Origin: Bacteroidales bacterium
GTDB lineage: Bacteria; Bacteroidota; Bacteroidia; Bacteroidales; VadinHA17
DNA length: 64,000 nt
Direction: 5' to 3'
Assembly: GCA_016715075.1 (NCBI GenBank)
Contig: JADKBK010000014.1
Location: 62,001-126,000 of the forward strand
The position numbers and the translations under genes are program-made. Below are positions 1 through 7,547 of the stretch, in pieces; position 1 is the stretch's first letter, and every line of letters starts with the position of its first letter. The notes below the pieces were generated by a model that worked only from the letters and a program-made list of their open reading frames with translations, was not told the DNA's origin and searched no databases.

Positions 1-25
1 AATAATTAATAAAAAATATTTTCAC

Positions 26-1219
26 ATGGGAAAAGTATTGGTTATAGGAGCCGGCGGGGTAGGAACAGTTGTAGTTCATAAAATGGCCTCATTGCCGGAG
101 GTTTTTACAGAAATAATGCTGGCAAGCAGGACAAAGTCGAAATGTGATGCCATCGCTTCAAAAATAGGGAAGGGGCGGATAAAAACCGCCCAGATTGATG
201 CTGATAATGTTCCTCAGCTGGTTAAGCTTATCAGGTCATTCAGTCCCGATCTTGTTGTCAACGTTGCCCTTCCATACCAGGATCTGCATATCATGGATGC
301 CTGTCTTGAGACAGGAGTTGCCTATCTTGATACGGCGAACTACGAGCCACTTGAAGAGGCAAAATTCGAATACAGCTGGCAATGGGCGTACCGGGACCGT
401 TATAAAAAAGCAGGAATTACGGCAATACTCGGTTGCGGCTTTGATCCGGGAGTCACCTCAATCTTTACAGCATATGCTGCAAAGCATCATTTCGATGAAA
501 TGCATTATCTGGATATTGTTGATTGCAATGCCGGTGATCATGGTAAACCATTCGCTACAAATTTCAATCCTGAAATAAACATACGTGAAGTAACTCAGAA
601 AGGCAAATACTGGGATAGTGGCAAATGGGTAACCACCAAACCTCATGCGATTCACAAACCATTGAATTATCCCGGAATCGGACCAAAAGAGTCTTATCTT
701 ATATACCATGAAGAATTGGAATCTCTTGTTAAGAATTTCCCGACCCTTAAAAGAGCAAGGTTCTGGATGACTTTCGGACAGGAATACCTTACTCATCTAC
801 GGGTAATTCAAAACATCGGAATGGCAGGAATAGAGCCTATTATGTTTGAGGGGAGAGAGATTATACCAATACAGTTCCTCAAAGCTGTCCTGCCTGATCC
901 GGGTGAATTGGGAGAAAATTATACAGGACAGACCTCAATAGGTTGCAGAATAAAGGGTTTGAAGGATGGAAAGGAAAAGAGTTATTATATCTACAATAAC
1001 TGCAGTCATGAAGCAGCTTATGCAGAGACAGGAACCCAGGGGGTAAGCTATACTACCGGTGTTCCTGCCGCAATAGGAGCAATGATGTACCTTAAAGGCA
1101 TCTGGAAGAAACCAGGCGTTTACAACGTTGAGGAATTTGATCCCGATCCATTTATGGCCGAACTGAACAGGCTGGGCCTGCCGTGGGTTGAGTTGCATAA
1201 TGTTGATCTGGAGCTATAA
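26..1219 (+). CDS. Carboxynorspermidine dehydrogenase (saccharopine dehydrogenase-like)
   Basis: This enzyme would reduce the Schiff base formed between aspartate semialdehyde and a diamine, giving carboxy(nor)spermidine in the alternative polyamine route. It has an N-terminal Rossmann fold with the dinucleotide motif GAGGVGTVV (about residues 8-16) and the saccharopine dehydrogenase layout, including GCGFDPGVTS near residue 138. The 397-aa length fits the family. The next co-directional gene is the matching carboxynorspermidine decarboxylase, which makes this assignment far more likely than lysine-pathway saccharopine dehydrogenase. The two genes are separated by a 272-bp repeat-filled spacer. 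The start is the first ATG, 25 bp from the window edge, so the promoter cannot be judged. The substrate diamine is not determined by sequence. Confidence 0.88.
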   Translation: MGKVLVIGAGGVGTVVVHKMASLPEVFTEIMLASRTKSKCDAIASKIGKGRIKTAQIDADNVPQLVKLIRSFSPDLVVNVALPYQDLHIMDACLETGVAYLDTANYEPLEEAKFEYSWQWAYRDRYKKAGITAILGCGFDPGVTSIFTAYAAKHHFDEMHYLDIVDCNAGDHGKPFATNFNPEINIREVTQKGKYWDSGKWVTTKPHAIHKPLNYPGIGPKESYLIYHEELESLVKNFPTLKRARFWMTFGQEYLTHLRVIQNIGMAGIEPIMFEGREIIPIQFLKAVLPDPGELGENYTGQTSIGCRIKGLKDGKEKSYYIYNNCSHEAAYAETGTQGVSYTTGVPAAIGAMMYLKGIWKKPGVYNVEEFDPDPFMAELNRLGLPWVELHNVDLEL

Positions 1220-1223
1220 AACC

Positions 1224-1286
1224 GGGTGCTGGGTTCTGGGTTCTGGGTTCTTGGTTCTTGGTTCTGGGTTCTTGGTTCTTGGTTCT
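1224..1286. repeat. Heptamer tandem array (GGGTTCT/TGGTTCT), 9 copies, G4-capable
   Basis: Nine consecutive 7-bp units start 5 bp after the stop of the preceding gene. The first four units give GGG tracts at 1224, 1231, 1238 and 1245, each separated by four bases, which is a G3N4 quadruplex pattern on the + strand. Confidence 0.9.
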
Positions 1287-1301
1287 GGGTAAGATAGTGA
1301 C

Positions 1302-1455
1302 CACCCAGCACCCAGCACCCAGCACCCAGCACCCAGCACCCAGCACTTTGAACCTTGAACCTTGAACTTGATAAGAAACCCACCCCTAACCCCTCCAGGG
1401 AGGGGAACAAAACAGACCAGCACCCAGCACCCAGCACCCAGAACCCAGAACCTTG
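1302..1455. repeat. Heptamer arrays (CACCCAG)n and (AACCTTG)n flanking a GC-rich palindromic element
   Basis: Six CACCCAG units occupy 1302-1343 and pass into AACCTTG-type units. After the palindromic element at 1372-1412, three more CACCCAG units (1421-1441) are followed by AACCCAG and AACCTTG. The strand sense is opposite to the GGGTTCT array just upstream, so a transcript could fold back between the two blocks. Confidence 0.88.
1372..1412. repeat. Dispersed GC-rich palindromic element, copy 1
   Basis: The element begins TAAGAAACCCACCCCTAACC and ends GGGAGGGGAACAAA. CCCCTC and GAGGGG can pair around a CAGG loop. A second copy with a larger internal palindrome lies at 6199-6259, also next to a CACCCAG array and in the same orientation. 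Confidence 0.75.
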
Positions 1456-1491
1456 AACCATTAATAAGATTTCCAAAAAATAATATATTCT

Positions 1492-2628
1492 GTGATAGAT
1501 TACAATCAAATACCCTCTCCCTGCTATGTGATCGATGAGGAGCGATTCAGAAAAAACCTCTCCCTGATAAAGCATGTTTCTGAGAAATCGGGTGCAGAGA
1601 TTATCCTGGCCTTTAAAGGTTTTGCCATGTGGGGAGTCTTTCCTGTTCTTCGTGAATATGTTTCCGGAGCAGCTGCAAGTTCTGCAGATGAAGCAAAGCT
1701 CTGTTTTGATGAGATACATTCTCCGGCACATACATATTCACCTGTTTATAAAGAAAAAGATTTCCTCTCTGTACTGGACTACAGTTCACATGTTACCTTT
1801 AATTCACTTAAACAATACCAGAGGTTTTCATCAGTACTGGCTGATTATCCGCGGAAAATTTCAGCTGGACTGAGAATCAATCCTGAATTCTCTGAGATAA
1901 GTCATGGTTTATACAATCCGTGTTCACCAGGATCAAGACTTGGCATTATTGCTGAAGATCTCAAAGATGGCTTACCCGATGGGATTGAAGGTTTTCATTT
2001 CCATGTTCTGTTTGAGTCAGATTCTTACGCTCTGGAGAAAGTGCTGGATGTTGTAGAAAAGAAGTTCGGGAAGTTTTTCCCTCAGCTGAAATGGATCAAT
2101 ATGGGTGGAGGACATCTGATGACTCGCAAGGATTATGATACTGATCATCTGATTAATATTCTCAACAGGTTCCGGGAAAAGTCAGGACTTCATGTTATAC
2201 TTGAACCGGGAAGCGCATTTGCATGGGAAACGGGAGAATTAGTAGCGACCGTCGAGGATATTGTTGAGAATCAGGGTATTAAAACTGCAATCCTGGACGT
2301 TTCCTTTACTGCTCATATGCCCGATTGTCTTGAGATGCCCTATAAGCCCAAAATACTGAATGGTACTGACCCAATTGAGGGTAAGCCAACCTACAGGTTA
2401 GGCGGGAATTCATGTCTCTCTGGTGATGTTATGGGAGACTGGTCATTTGACGCTCCCCTTAAACCGGGAGACAGGATTGTCTTCCTTGACATGATCCACT
2501 ATACAATGGTCAAGACCACAACATTTAACGGTGTGCATCATCCCTCAATTGGTATCTGGACCACTGAAGCGAAATTCAAACTGATAAGGGAATTTGATTA
2601 TAACGACTATAAGTCAAGGTTGTCTTAA
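1492..2628 (+). CDS. nspC: Carboxynorspermidine decarboxylase (NspC)
   Basis: This is a PLP-dependent decarboxylase of the alanine racemase-like fold that removes CO2 from carboxy(nor)spermidine. The PLP lysine is K42 in ILAFKGFAMW. The glycine loop NMGGGH lies near residue 204, and the C-terminal GGNSCLSGD motif carries the active-site cysteine of the family. The 378-aa length matches NspC. The chosen start is GTG at 1492, because the ATP-less N-terminus MIDYNQIPSPCYVID aligns with the usual family start. It forms a pathway pair with the upstream dehydrogenase, although the 272-bp repeat spacer may weaken co-transcription. It ends in convergence with the SDR gene, with a 9-bp repeat array between them. 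Confidence 0.92.
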   Translation: MIDYNQIPSPCYVIDEERFRKNLSLIKHVSEKSGAEIILAFKGFAMWGVFPVLREYVSGAAASSADEAKLCFDEIHSPAHTYSPVYKEKDFLSVLDYSSHVTFNSLKQYQRFSSVLADYPRKISAGLRINPEFSEISHGLYNPCSPGSRLGIIAEDLKDGLPDGIEGFHFHVLFESDSYALEKVLDVVEKKFGKFFPQLKWINMGGGHLMTRKDYDTDHLINILNRFREKSGLHVILEPGSAFAWETGELVATVEDIVENQGIKTAILDVSFTAHMPDCLEMPYKPKILNGTDPIEGKPTYRLGGNSCLSGDVMGDWSFDAPLKPGDRIVFLDMIHYTMVKTTTFNGVHHPSIGIWTTEAKFKLIREFDYNDYKSRLS

Positions 2629-2629
2629 G

Positions 2630-2720
2630 GTCGTGTAAGTCGTGTAAGTCAAGTCCTGCAAGTCGTGCAAGTCGTGCAAGACCTGCAAGACCTGCAAGAC
2701 CTGCAAGACCTGCAAGACAA
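2630..2720. repeat. 9-bp tandem array (GTCGTGCAA / GACCTGCAA)
   Basis: Nine full 9-bp units plus one truncated GTCAA unit fill the gap between two convergent genes. The array ends 3 bp before the SDR stop codon. It is the only array here with a 9-bp rather than 7-bp period. The last four complete units are identical GACCTGCAA copies. Confidence 0.9.
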
Positions 2721-2723
2721 CTT

Positions 2724-3428
2724 TTACTTCCTGTTTATAGTAATATCCGTGACCAGCATTTTATCTGAGATCTGAACTGCATTTACGATTTTTACCGCAA
2801 CATCTGCCGGATCCATAAAGCTGCTCAGATCCTTGTTTTGTCCGGGAATTTTCCAGAAGTCGGTTCTCATACCACCCGGATATACAGCAATTATGTTACG
2901 TCTTGTTCCTTTGAGTTCACTTCTGAGCGCTTCGGTATAACCTCTTGCTCCGAATTTGGCTGCACAATAAAGGGTCTCCTGCGCCCTTCCGATCTGTGCC
3001 GAGGTCGACATTATATTTACGATTGTCAGTTCCTCTTCTTTCGGAGTTACCCGTAAAATTTCAGAAGTTAAAAGTATCATTCCCTTCAGATTAGCTTCAA
3101 ATACAATGTCAACCATTTCTGCAGTTGAGGACTCTGCACCGGCAAACAATCCCATTCCGGCATTGTTGTATAGGTATTCGACTGACATACTGTTTTTTAC
3201 CAGGAAGTTGCCGACTTTCTTTATATCTTCTTCCCTGCCAATATTGCATGTGATTGCATCAACAGGATTATCTGCCGATGATTCGTGCAACCTGGCAGAT
3301 GCCTGTTTTAGTTTCTCCCCGTTACGGCTGAGGATTATTACCTTTTTCCCTGATCTGACGAGAAGATCAGCAATCTCGAGTCCGAGACCGCTTGCACCGC
3401 CGCTTATTAATGATACTTTTTTTGTCAT
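2724..3428 (-). CDS. Short-chain dehydrogenase/reductase (SDR)
   Basis: This is an NAD(P)-dependent classical SDR of about 234 aa. It has the cofactor motif SGGASGLGLE (residues 9-18), the structural NNAG motif (about 88-91), and the catalytic Ser near 141-143 with Y154 and K158 (YCAAK). The start is set at the ATG at 3428 (MTKKVSLISGG), because the glycine motif follows it at the normal distance. The 23-residue upstream extension to 3497 is atypical and would overlap the likely promoter element at 3495-3502. The substrate cannot be inferred. The gene stands alone, diverging from the EamA gene. Confidence 0.88.
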   Translation of the reverse strand: MTKKVSLISGGASGLGLEIADLLVRSGKKVIILSRNGEKLKQASARLHESSADNPVDAITCNIGREEDIKKVGNFLVKNSMSVEYLYNNAGMGLFAGAESSTAEMVDIVFEANLKGMILLTSEILRVTPKEEELTIVNIMSTSAQIGRAQETLYCAAKFGARGYTEALRSELKGTRRNIIAVYPGGMRTDFWKIPGQNKDLSSFMDPADVAVKIVNAVQISDKMLVTDITINRK

Positions 3429-3494
3429 ATTTGTTTGGTTTTGAGTAACAGAGATCCGGTTGTTCCATTTAGAGACTGCATCACCCAGTTTTTT

Positions 3495-3502
3495 CAAAGA
3501 TA
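3495..3502 (-). promoter_or_regulatory. Candidate -7 element for the SDR gene
   Basis: Read on the minus strand this is TATCTTTG, a match to the Bacteroidota TAnnTTTG consensus, about 67 bp upstream of the chosen ATG. No good -33 TTTG partner is visible, so support is partial. Confidence 0.4.
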
Positions 3503-3551
3503 CCTATTGTTGATGAATTGAAATCCTTAGATCGCGTTTTGCCATCTTTTT

Positions 3552-3581
3552 TTGATTATCGTCTCTCTTTTCATACTTTTG
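3552..3581 (+). promoter_or_regulatory. Bacteroidota-type promoter for the EamA gene
   Basis: TTG at 3552-3554 is followed after 19 bp by TACTTTTG at 3574-3581, matching the TTTG-N19-21-TAnnTTTG pattern. Transcription would begin near 3588, which places the translation start at 3599 or 3611 rather than further upstream. Confidence 0.65.
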
Positions 3582-3598
3582 CCACACAAATTCGTGAG

Positions 3599-4512
3599 AT
3601 GGTTAGGAAAATGTTTAAGACATGGGCCCACATTGCCCTGCTGGCTGCCAATATTATTTATGGAGTAAACTATTCCATTGCCAAAGCTGTGATGCCGGAT
3701 CAGATTAAACCACTTGCTCTTGTTGCCTTAAGGAGTATCAGTGCTGCCGGACTATTTTGGATTACAAGTCTTTTCCTGCCAAAAGAAAAAGTTAGCAGAA
3801 AAGATCTGTTCTACCTTTTGGCTGCTCATTTTTTGGAGTTGTTATTAACCAGGTTCTTTTTCTCGTCGGGCTTAATTATACCTCTCCGGTAAATTCCTCA
3901 ATCATAATATCAACAAACCCGATTTTTGCCTTTGTCTTTGCAGCTATTATACTGAAAGAGAATATATCATTCATGAAAAGCATAGGTTTGGCAATCGGGC
4001 TTTCCGGTGTATTCCTTCTGATATTGCAGAATGGCACTCCTGACATTAACAGCAACACATTCATTGGGGATATATATACCCTTATTAATACCATCAGCTG
4101 GGCTTTTTATACAGTAATTATAAAAAGGATGCTTGAAAAATATCATCCTGTAACAGTAATGAAATGGACTTTCACTTTCGGAATGTTAACAACAATTCCG
4201 GTAGGATACAGTCAATGGAGCACTATGGATTGGTCACTGATAACTTTAAACGGATGGCTTGGAATAGGATTTGTCGTTGTATTTGCAACTTACCTGGGCT
4301 ACCTTCTGATTTCATTCGGACTGAGACGCCTTAGTCCCACGATTGTAAGTACTTACACATATATCAATCCTGTGATAGCAGCCTACCTTGCCTCGCTTAT
4401 GGGACAGGACCATATCGACTTTGTAATGGTGCTATCGGCTTTTCTTATTTTTGCCGGGGTCTTCGTGGTGAGCAGGCAGAGAAACAATGAACAAAAACTT
4501 TCAGGTGTATGA
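3599..4512 (+). pseudogene. EamA/DMT-family transporter, frameshifted
   Basis: The gene encodes a ten-helix drug/metabolite transporter with two EamA domains. The first part (MVRKMFKTWAHIALLAANII..., ending near 3830) and the second (GVVINQVLFLVGLNYTSPVN... to 4512) lie in different frames. Continuity is restored by adding one T to the T6 run at 3829-3834, giving AAHFFGVVINQ. The site reads T TTT TTG in frame, which is also a textbook -1 slippery heptamer, so recoding is an alternative to mutation or assembly error. The stop overlaps the ATG of the next gene (ATGA at 4509-4512), suggesting translational coupling with the M1 peptidase. The substrate is unknown. Confidence 0.82.
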
Positions 4513-6101
4513 AACGACTCTTCTTCTTATTCCTGATATTTTTGATAAGTGCTTCTGCTTCAGCTGCGGACGGCTATTATCGCCTTCAAAATATTGATGT
4601 GCTGCACTATGAGTTCACTCTTTCTCTCAGTGACTCTTCTGATTCTGTCAAAGGAAGGGCCGTCATTGACCTGAAGATACTCGAAAAAACCGATTCTGTG
4701 ATTCTTGATCTCAAAGGTGTTAACAGCGGTGGACAAGGGATGATAGTCGAACAGGTTCTGCTTGAAAATCAAAATGCTAATTGGAAACAGTCTAACGAGA
4801 AACTGCTGATATACCTGAAGTATTCTGCATTAACAGCAGATACTCTGAATCTGATCATTGAATACAGAGGTGTTCCTGCTGACGGACTTATTATTTCACG
4901 GAACAAATTCGGGGACAGGACTTTTTTTGCAGATCATTGGCCCGACAGGGCAAGCAATTATCTTCCATGCATTGATCATCCATATGATAAGGCTGCAGTG
5001 GATTTTTTAATTACGGCTCCCCGAAGTTACAGTGTTGTGGCTAATGGTAATTTAATTGAAGAATCAGATCTTGCTGATGATATGAAACTTACCCACTGGA
5101 AAGAAACGGTCCCCATTCCGGTTAAGGTTATGACATTCGGAGCTGCCAGGTTTGCTGTCAGTTATGCCGGAGAGGTTGATAATATTCCTGTCTGGTCGTG
5201 GGTCTTTCCTCAAAACCGTTTGGAAGGATTTAATGATTATGCCATTGCCCTGAAACCAATGGAGTATTACTGCCGCCTCATTGGTGAGTATCCGTATAAA
5301 AAGCTGGCCAATGTTCAGTCAAAAACAATTTACGGGGGCCTTGAAAATGCCGGAGCAATTTTCTATTCGGAGAATTCAGTTACAGGCCTGGGAAAAGCAG
5401 AGAAACTCATAGCTCATGAAATAGCACATCAGTGGTTCGGAGATTGTGTAACGGAAGCTGACTGGCACCATGTCTGGCTCAGCGAAGGCTTTGCAACCTA
5501 TCTTACATCCTTATATACTGAGTCAACCCAGGGAAAGGAGAATCTTGCATCTGATATGTCCGGATCAAGGAAACTGATCCTGAGATATTTTAAGAAGAAT
5601 GGGAAGCCTTTGGTCGACACAACAATCACAAACCTGATGGACCTCCTTAGCATTAATTCATATCAGAAGGGTGCATGGATTCTACATATGCTCAGGAACG
5701 AAGTCGGGGATGATGCTTTCGTAAAAGGTATGAGGCTCTATTTTGAACGTTATAAAAATTCAAATGCACTTAGCAGGGATTTTGAGCTGGCTATGGAAGA
5801 GGTCAGCGGGAAGGATCTCAGCAGATTTTTCTGGCAATGGCTTTATGTTGCAGGTCAGCCTGAACTTAAGATCAGGCAGAAAGTAATTAAAAAAGAAGGT
5901 TTAACGGAAATCTGTATTGAACAGCTGCAGGATCAACTTTTTGAATTCACACTTGAACTGCTGATAAAGGATGGTTCCGGTGAAAGAGTCGAAAAGGTTA
6001 TAGTAAAGGAGAAATTAACAAAGATTACGGTACCGTCCGTTAACATTCCTGAAGTCATACCAGATCCAAATGTAAGGCTGCTGTTCATGCTGGATGAATA
6101 A
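4509..6101 (+). CDS. M1 family zinc aminopeptidase, exported
   Basis: This is a gluzincin metallopeptidase of 530 aa. A signal peptide (MKRLFFLFLIFLISASASA) implies export to the periplasm or beyond. The substrate-binding motif reads GGLENAGAIFY, a variant of GAMEN. The zinc site is H303-E304-x-x-H307 with the third ligand E326 in WLSEG. The long C-terminal helical domain of eukaryotic-type M1 enzymes is absent, as is common for bacterial short M1 proteins. The ATG overlaps the transporter stop, so the two are likely one transcript and might couple peptide cleavage with transport (inference). A heptamer array follows the gene. Confidence 0.9.
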   Translation: MKRLFFLFLIFLISASASAADGYYRLQNIDVLHYEFTLSLSDSSDSVKGRAVIDLKILEKTDSVILDLKGVNSGGQGMIVEQVLLENQNANWKQSNEKLLIYLKYSALTADTLNLIIEYRGVPADGLIISRNKFGDRTFFADHWPDRASNYLPCIDHPYDKAAVDFLITAPRSYSVVANGNLIEESDLADDMKLTHWKETVPIPVKVMTFGAARFAVSYAGEVDNIPVWSWVFPQNRLEGFNDYAIALKPMEYYCRLIGEYPYKKLANVQSKTIYGGLENAGAIFYSENSVTGLGKAEKLIAHEIAHQWFGDCVTEADWHHVWLSEGFATYLTSLYTESTQGKENLASDMSGSRKLILRYFKKNGKPLVDTTITNLMDLLSINSYQKGAWILHMLRNEVGDDAFVKGMRLYFERYKNSNALSRDFELAMEEVSGKDLSRFFWQWLYVAGQPELKIRQKVIKKEGLTEICIEQLQDQLFEFTLELLIKDGSGERVEKVIVKEKLTKITVPSVNIPEVIPDPNVRLLFMLDE

Positions 6102-6143
6102 TTAAGAAACTCTCTACGTTCCCTGTTCGGCATTCATTACCAG

Positions 6144-6193
6144 CACCCAGCACCCAGCACCCAGCACCCAGCACCCAGCACCCAGCACCCCAG
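6144..6193. repeat. Heptamer array (CACCCAG)n, copy 2
   Basis: Six CACCCAG units are followed by one 8-bp CACCCCAG unit, between convergent genes. The minus strand reads (CTGGGTG)n and fits the G3N4 quadruplex pattern. Confidence 0.9.
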
Positions 6194-6198
6194 CACCC

Positions 6199-6259
6199 TA
6201 AGAAACCCACCCCTAACCCCCCGCTGACGCGGGGCAGGCTCTCCCGGGAGGGGAACAAA
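6199..6259. repeat. Dispersed GC-rich palindromic element, copy 2
   Basis: It shares the TAAGAAACCCACCCCTAACC start and the GGGAGGGGAACAAA end with the element at 1372-1412. The centre differs and contains CCCCGC/GCGGGG around TGAC and CTCCCGGGAG, which could form strong hairpins and act as a terminator between the convergent genes. Confidence 0.75.
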
Positions 6260-6263
6260 TCAA

Positions 6264-6298
6264 CCCTGATCCCTGATTACTGATCACTGATCACTGAT
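6264..6298. repeat. Heptamer array (CACTGAT/CCCTGAT), 5 copies
   Basis: Five 7-bp units end 1 bp before the stop codon of mnmA. The unit differs in sequence from the other arrays but keeps the 7-bp period. Confidence 0.85.
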
Positions 6299-6299
6299 C

Positions 6300-7499
6300 C
6301 TACCCGCTTATCACTCCCGAACCCACCAGTTCATCTCCATGGTATAAGGCTGCAAACTGGCCTGGCGCGATTCCCCTTTGGGGGACATTGAAAACTATAT
6401 AGAATCCTTTTTCACGACAAAAAAACCTGGCTTCCTGGAGGGGCTGCCGGTATCTGATCCTGACCATATAATCACGGTTTTCACCTGTGTCCATCTTAAG
6501 ATCAGGCCGTATCCAATGCATCTCTTCCCTGTTAATGAACAGCCCTTTCCTGTTCAGACCCGGATGGGAATGTCCTTCACCGGTATAGATTAAATTGTTT
6601 TCAACATCTGTCCCGATAACAAAAAGAGGCTCCTTGTGGCCGCCAACGTTCATACCCTTTCTCTGGCCTATGGTGAAAAAGTGGGCGCCATTATGCTCAC
6701 CGATAATCTTTCCGAAAGATGCATCAAATCTGAATGGAGCTGTCATCTGAGCAAGCAGATCCTCTGATATCTTCTCATCAGGCAAACCATCTTCAATCTC
6801 AGGAAATATTGTACGGTCTGCTATTTCTATAATAGCTCCCTTTTTTGCTTTCAGCTTTTGCTGCAGGAAAGTTGGAAGGTGCACTTTGCCGACGAAACAG
6901 ATCCCCTGCGAATCTTTGCGGTGGGCAGTTGCCAGACCCAGCTTATCTGCAATTTTTCGTACTTCACCTTTTGTCAGATCACCAACGGGGAAAAGTGCAG
7001 TTGATAACTGCTGCTGGCTCACCTGGCACAGGAAATAACTCTGATCCTTGTTCTTATCAATACCTGCCAATAGCCTGGAGATGGGTTTTTCTCCGTTTAA
7101 TATTTCATCTTTTCTGCAGTAATGGCCTGTAGCTACATAATCTCCGCCCAGTTTAAGTGCCTCCTCGGCAAAGGAGTCAAATTTTATCTCCCTGTTGCAG
7201 AGTACATCAGGATTGGGAGTTCGTCCTTTTTCATATTCTGCAAACATATAGTCAACAACCTTCTCACGGTATGGTTTGCTAAGATCAACCTGATGGAATG
7301 GGATCTTCAGTTTTTTTGCCACCATTTCGGCAAACATAAGATCGTCCTCCCAGTGGCAATCACTCTGAAGCAAACCGGTGGTATCATGCCAGTTTTTCAT
7401 GAAGAGAGCAGCTACATCATATCCCTGTTCCTTAAGCAGATATGCTGCCACACTAGAGTCAACACCTCCGGATAGTCCGATAATTACTCTCTTTTTCAT
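6300..7499 (-). CDS. mnmA: tRNA 2-thiouridine(34) synthase MnmA
   Basis: MnmA thiolates U34 of tRNA-Lys, -Glu and -Gln. The PP-loop SGGVDSS (residues 10-16) activates the uridine with ATP. The two cysteines that carry the persulfide are present: C101 in DVLCNRE and C201 in SQGICFVG. At 399 aa it is slightly longer than the E. coli protein, normal for Bacteroidota. The start is the ATG at 7499, with the PP-loop immediately following. It diverges from the AddA-type gene and converges on the M1 peptidase. Confidence 0.96.
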   Translation of the reverse strand: MKKRVIIGLSGGVDSSVAAYLLKEQGYDVAALFMKNWHDTTGLLQSDCHWEDDLMFAEMVAKKLKIPFHQVDLSKPYREKVVDYMFAEYEKGRTPNPDVLCNREIKFDSFAEEALKLGGDYVATGHYCRKDEILNGEKPISRLLAGIDKNKDQSYFLCQVSQQQLSTALFPVGDLTKGEVRKIADKLGLATAHRKDSQGICFVGKVHLPTFLQQKLKAKKGAIIEIADRTIFPEIEDGLPDEKISEDLLAQMTAPFRFDASFGKIIGEHNGAHFFTIGQRKGMNVGGHKEPLFVIGTDVENNLIYTGEGHSHPGLNRKGLFINREEMHWIRPDLKMDTGENRDYMVRIRYRQPLQEARFFCREKGFYIVFNVPQRGIAPGQFAALYHGDELVGSGVISG

Positions 7500-7503
7500 G
7501 GTG

Positions 7504-7511
7504 CAAAGGTA
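7504..7511 (-). promoter_or_regulatory. Candidate -7 element directly upstream of mnmA
   Basis: The minus strand reads TACCTTTG, matching TAnnTTTG, only 4 bp before the ATG. If used, the transcript would be leaderless or nearly so. No clear -33 element was found. Confidence 0.4.
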
Positions 7512-7547
7512 AAGAAAAAGAGCATAATTGGTTAACTTTATGCGATC

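Noticed and set aside
1224..1455. CRISPR array
   Set aside because: The units are directly tandem with 7-bp period, without unique spacers and without cas genes in the window.
1120..1731. Reading frames on the minus strand rich in WVLGAGC or TKNPEPR repeats
   Set aside because: They are produced by the 7-bp arrays read in three frames and overlap two real genes.
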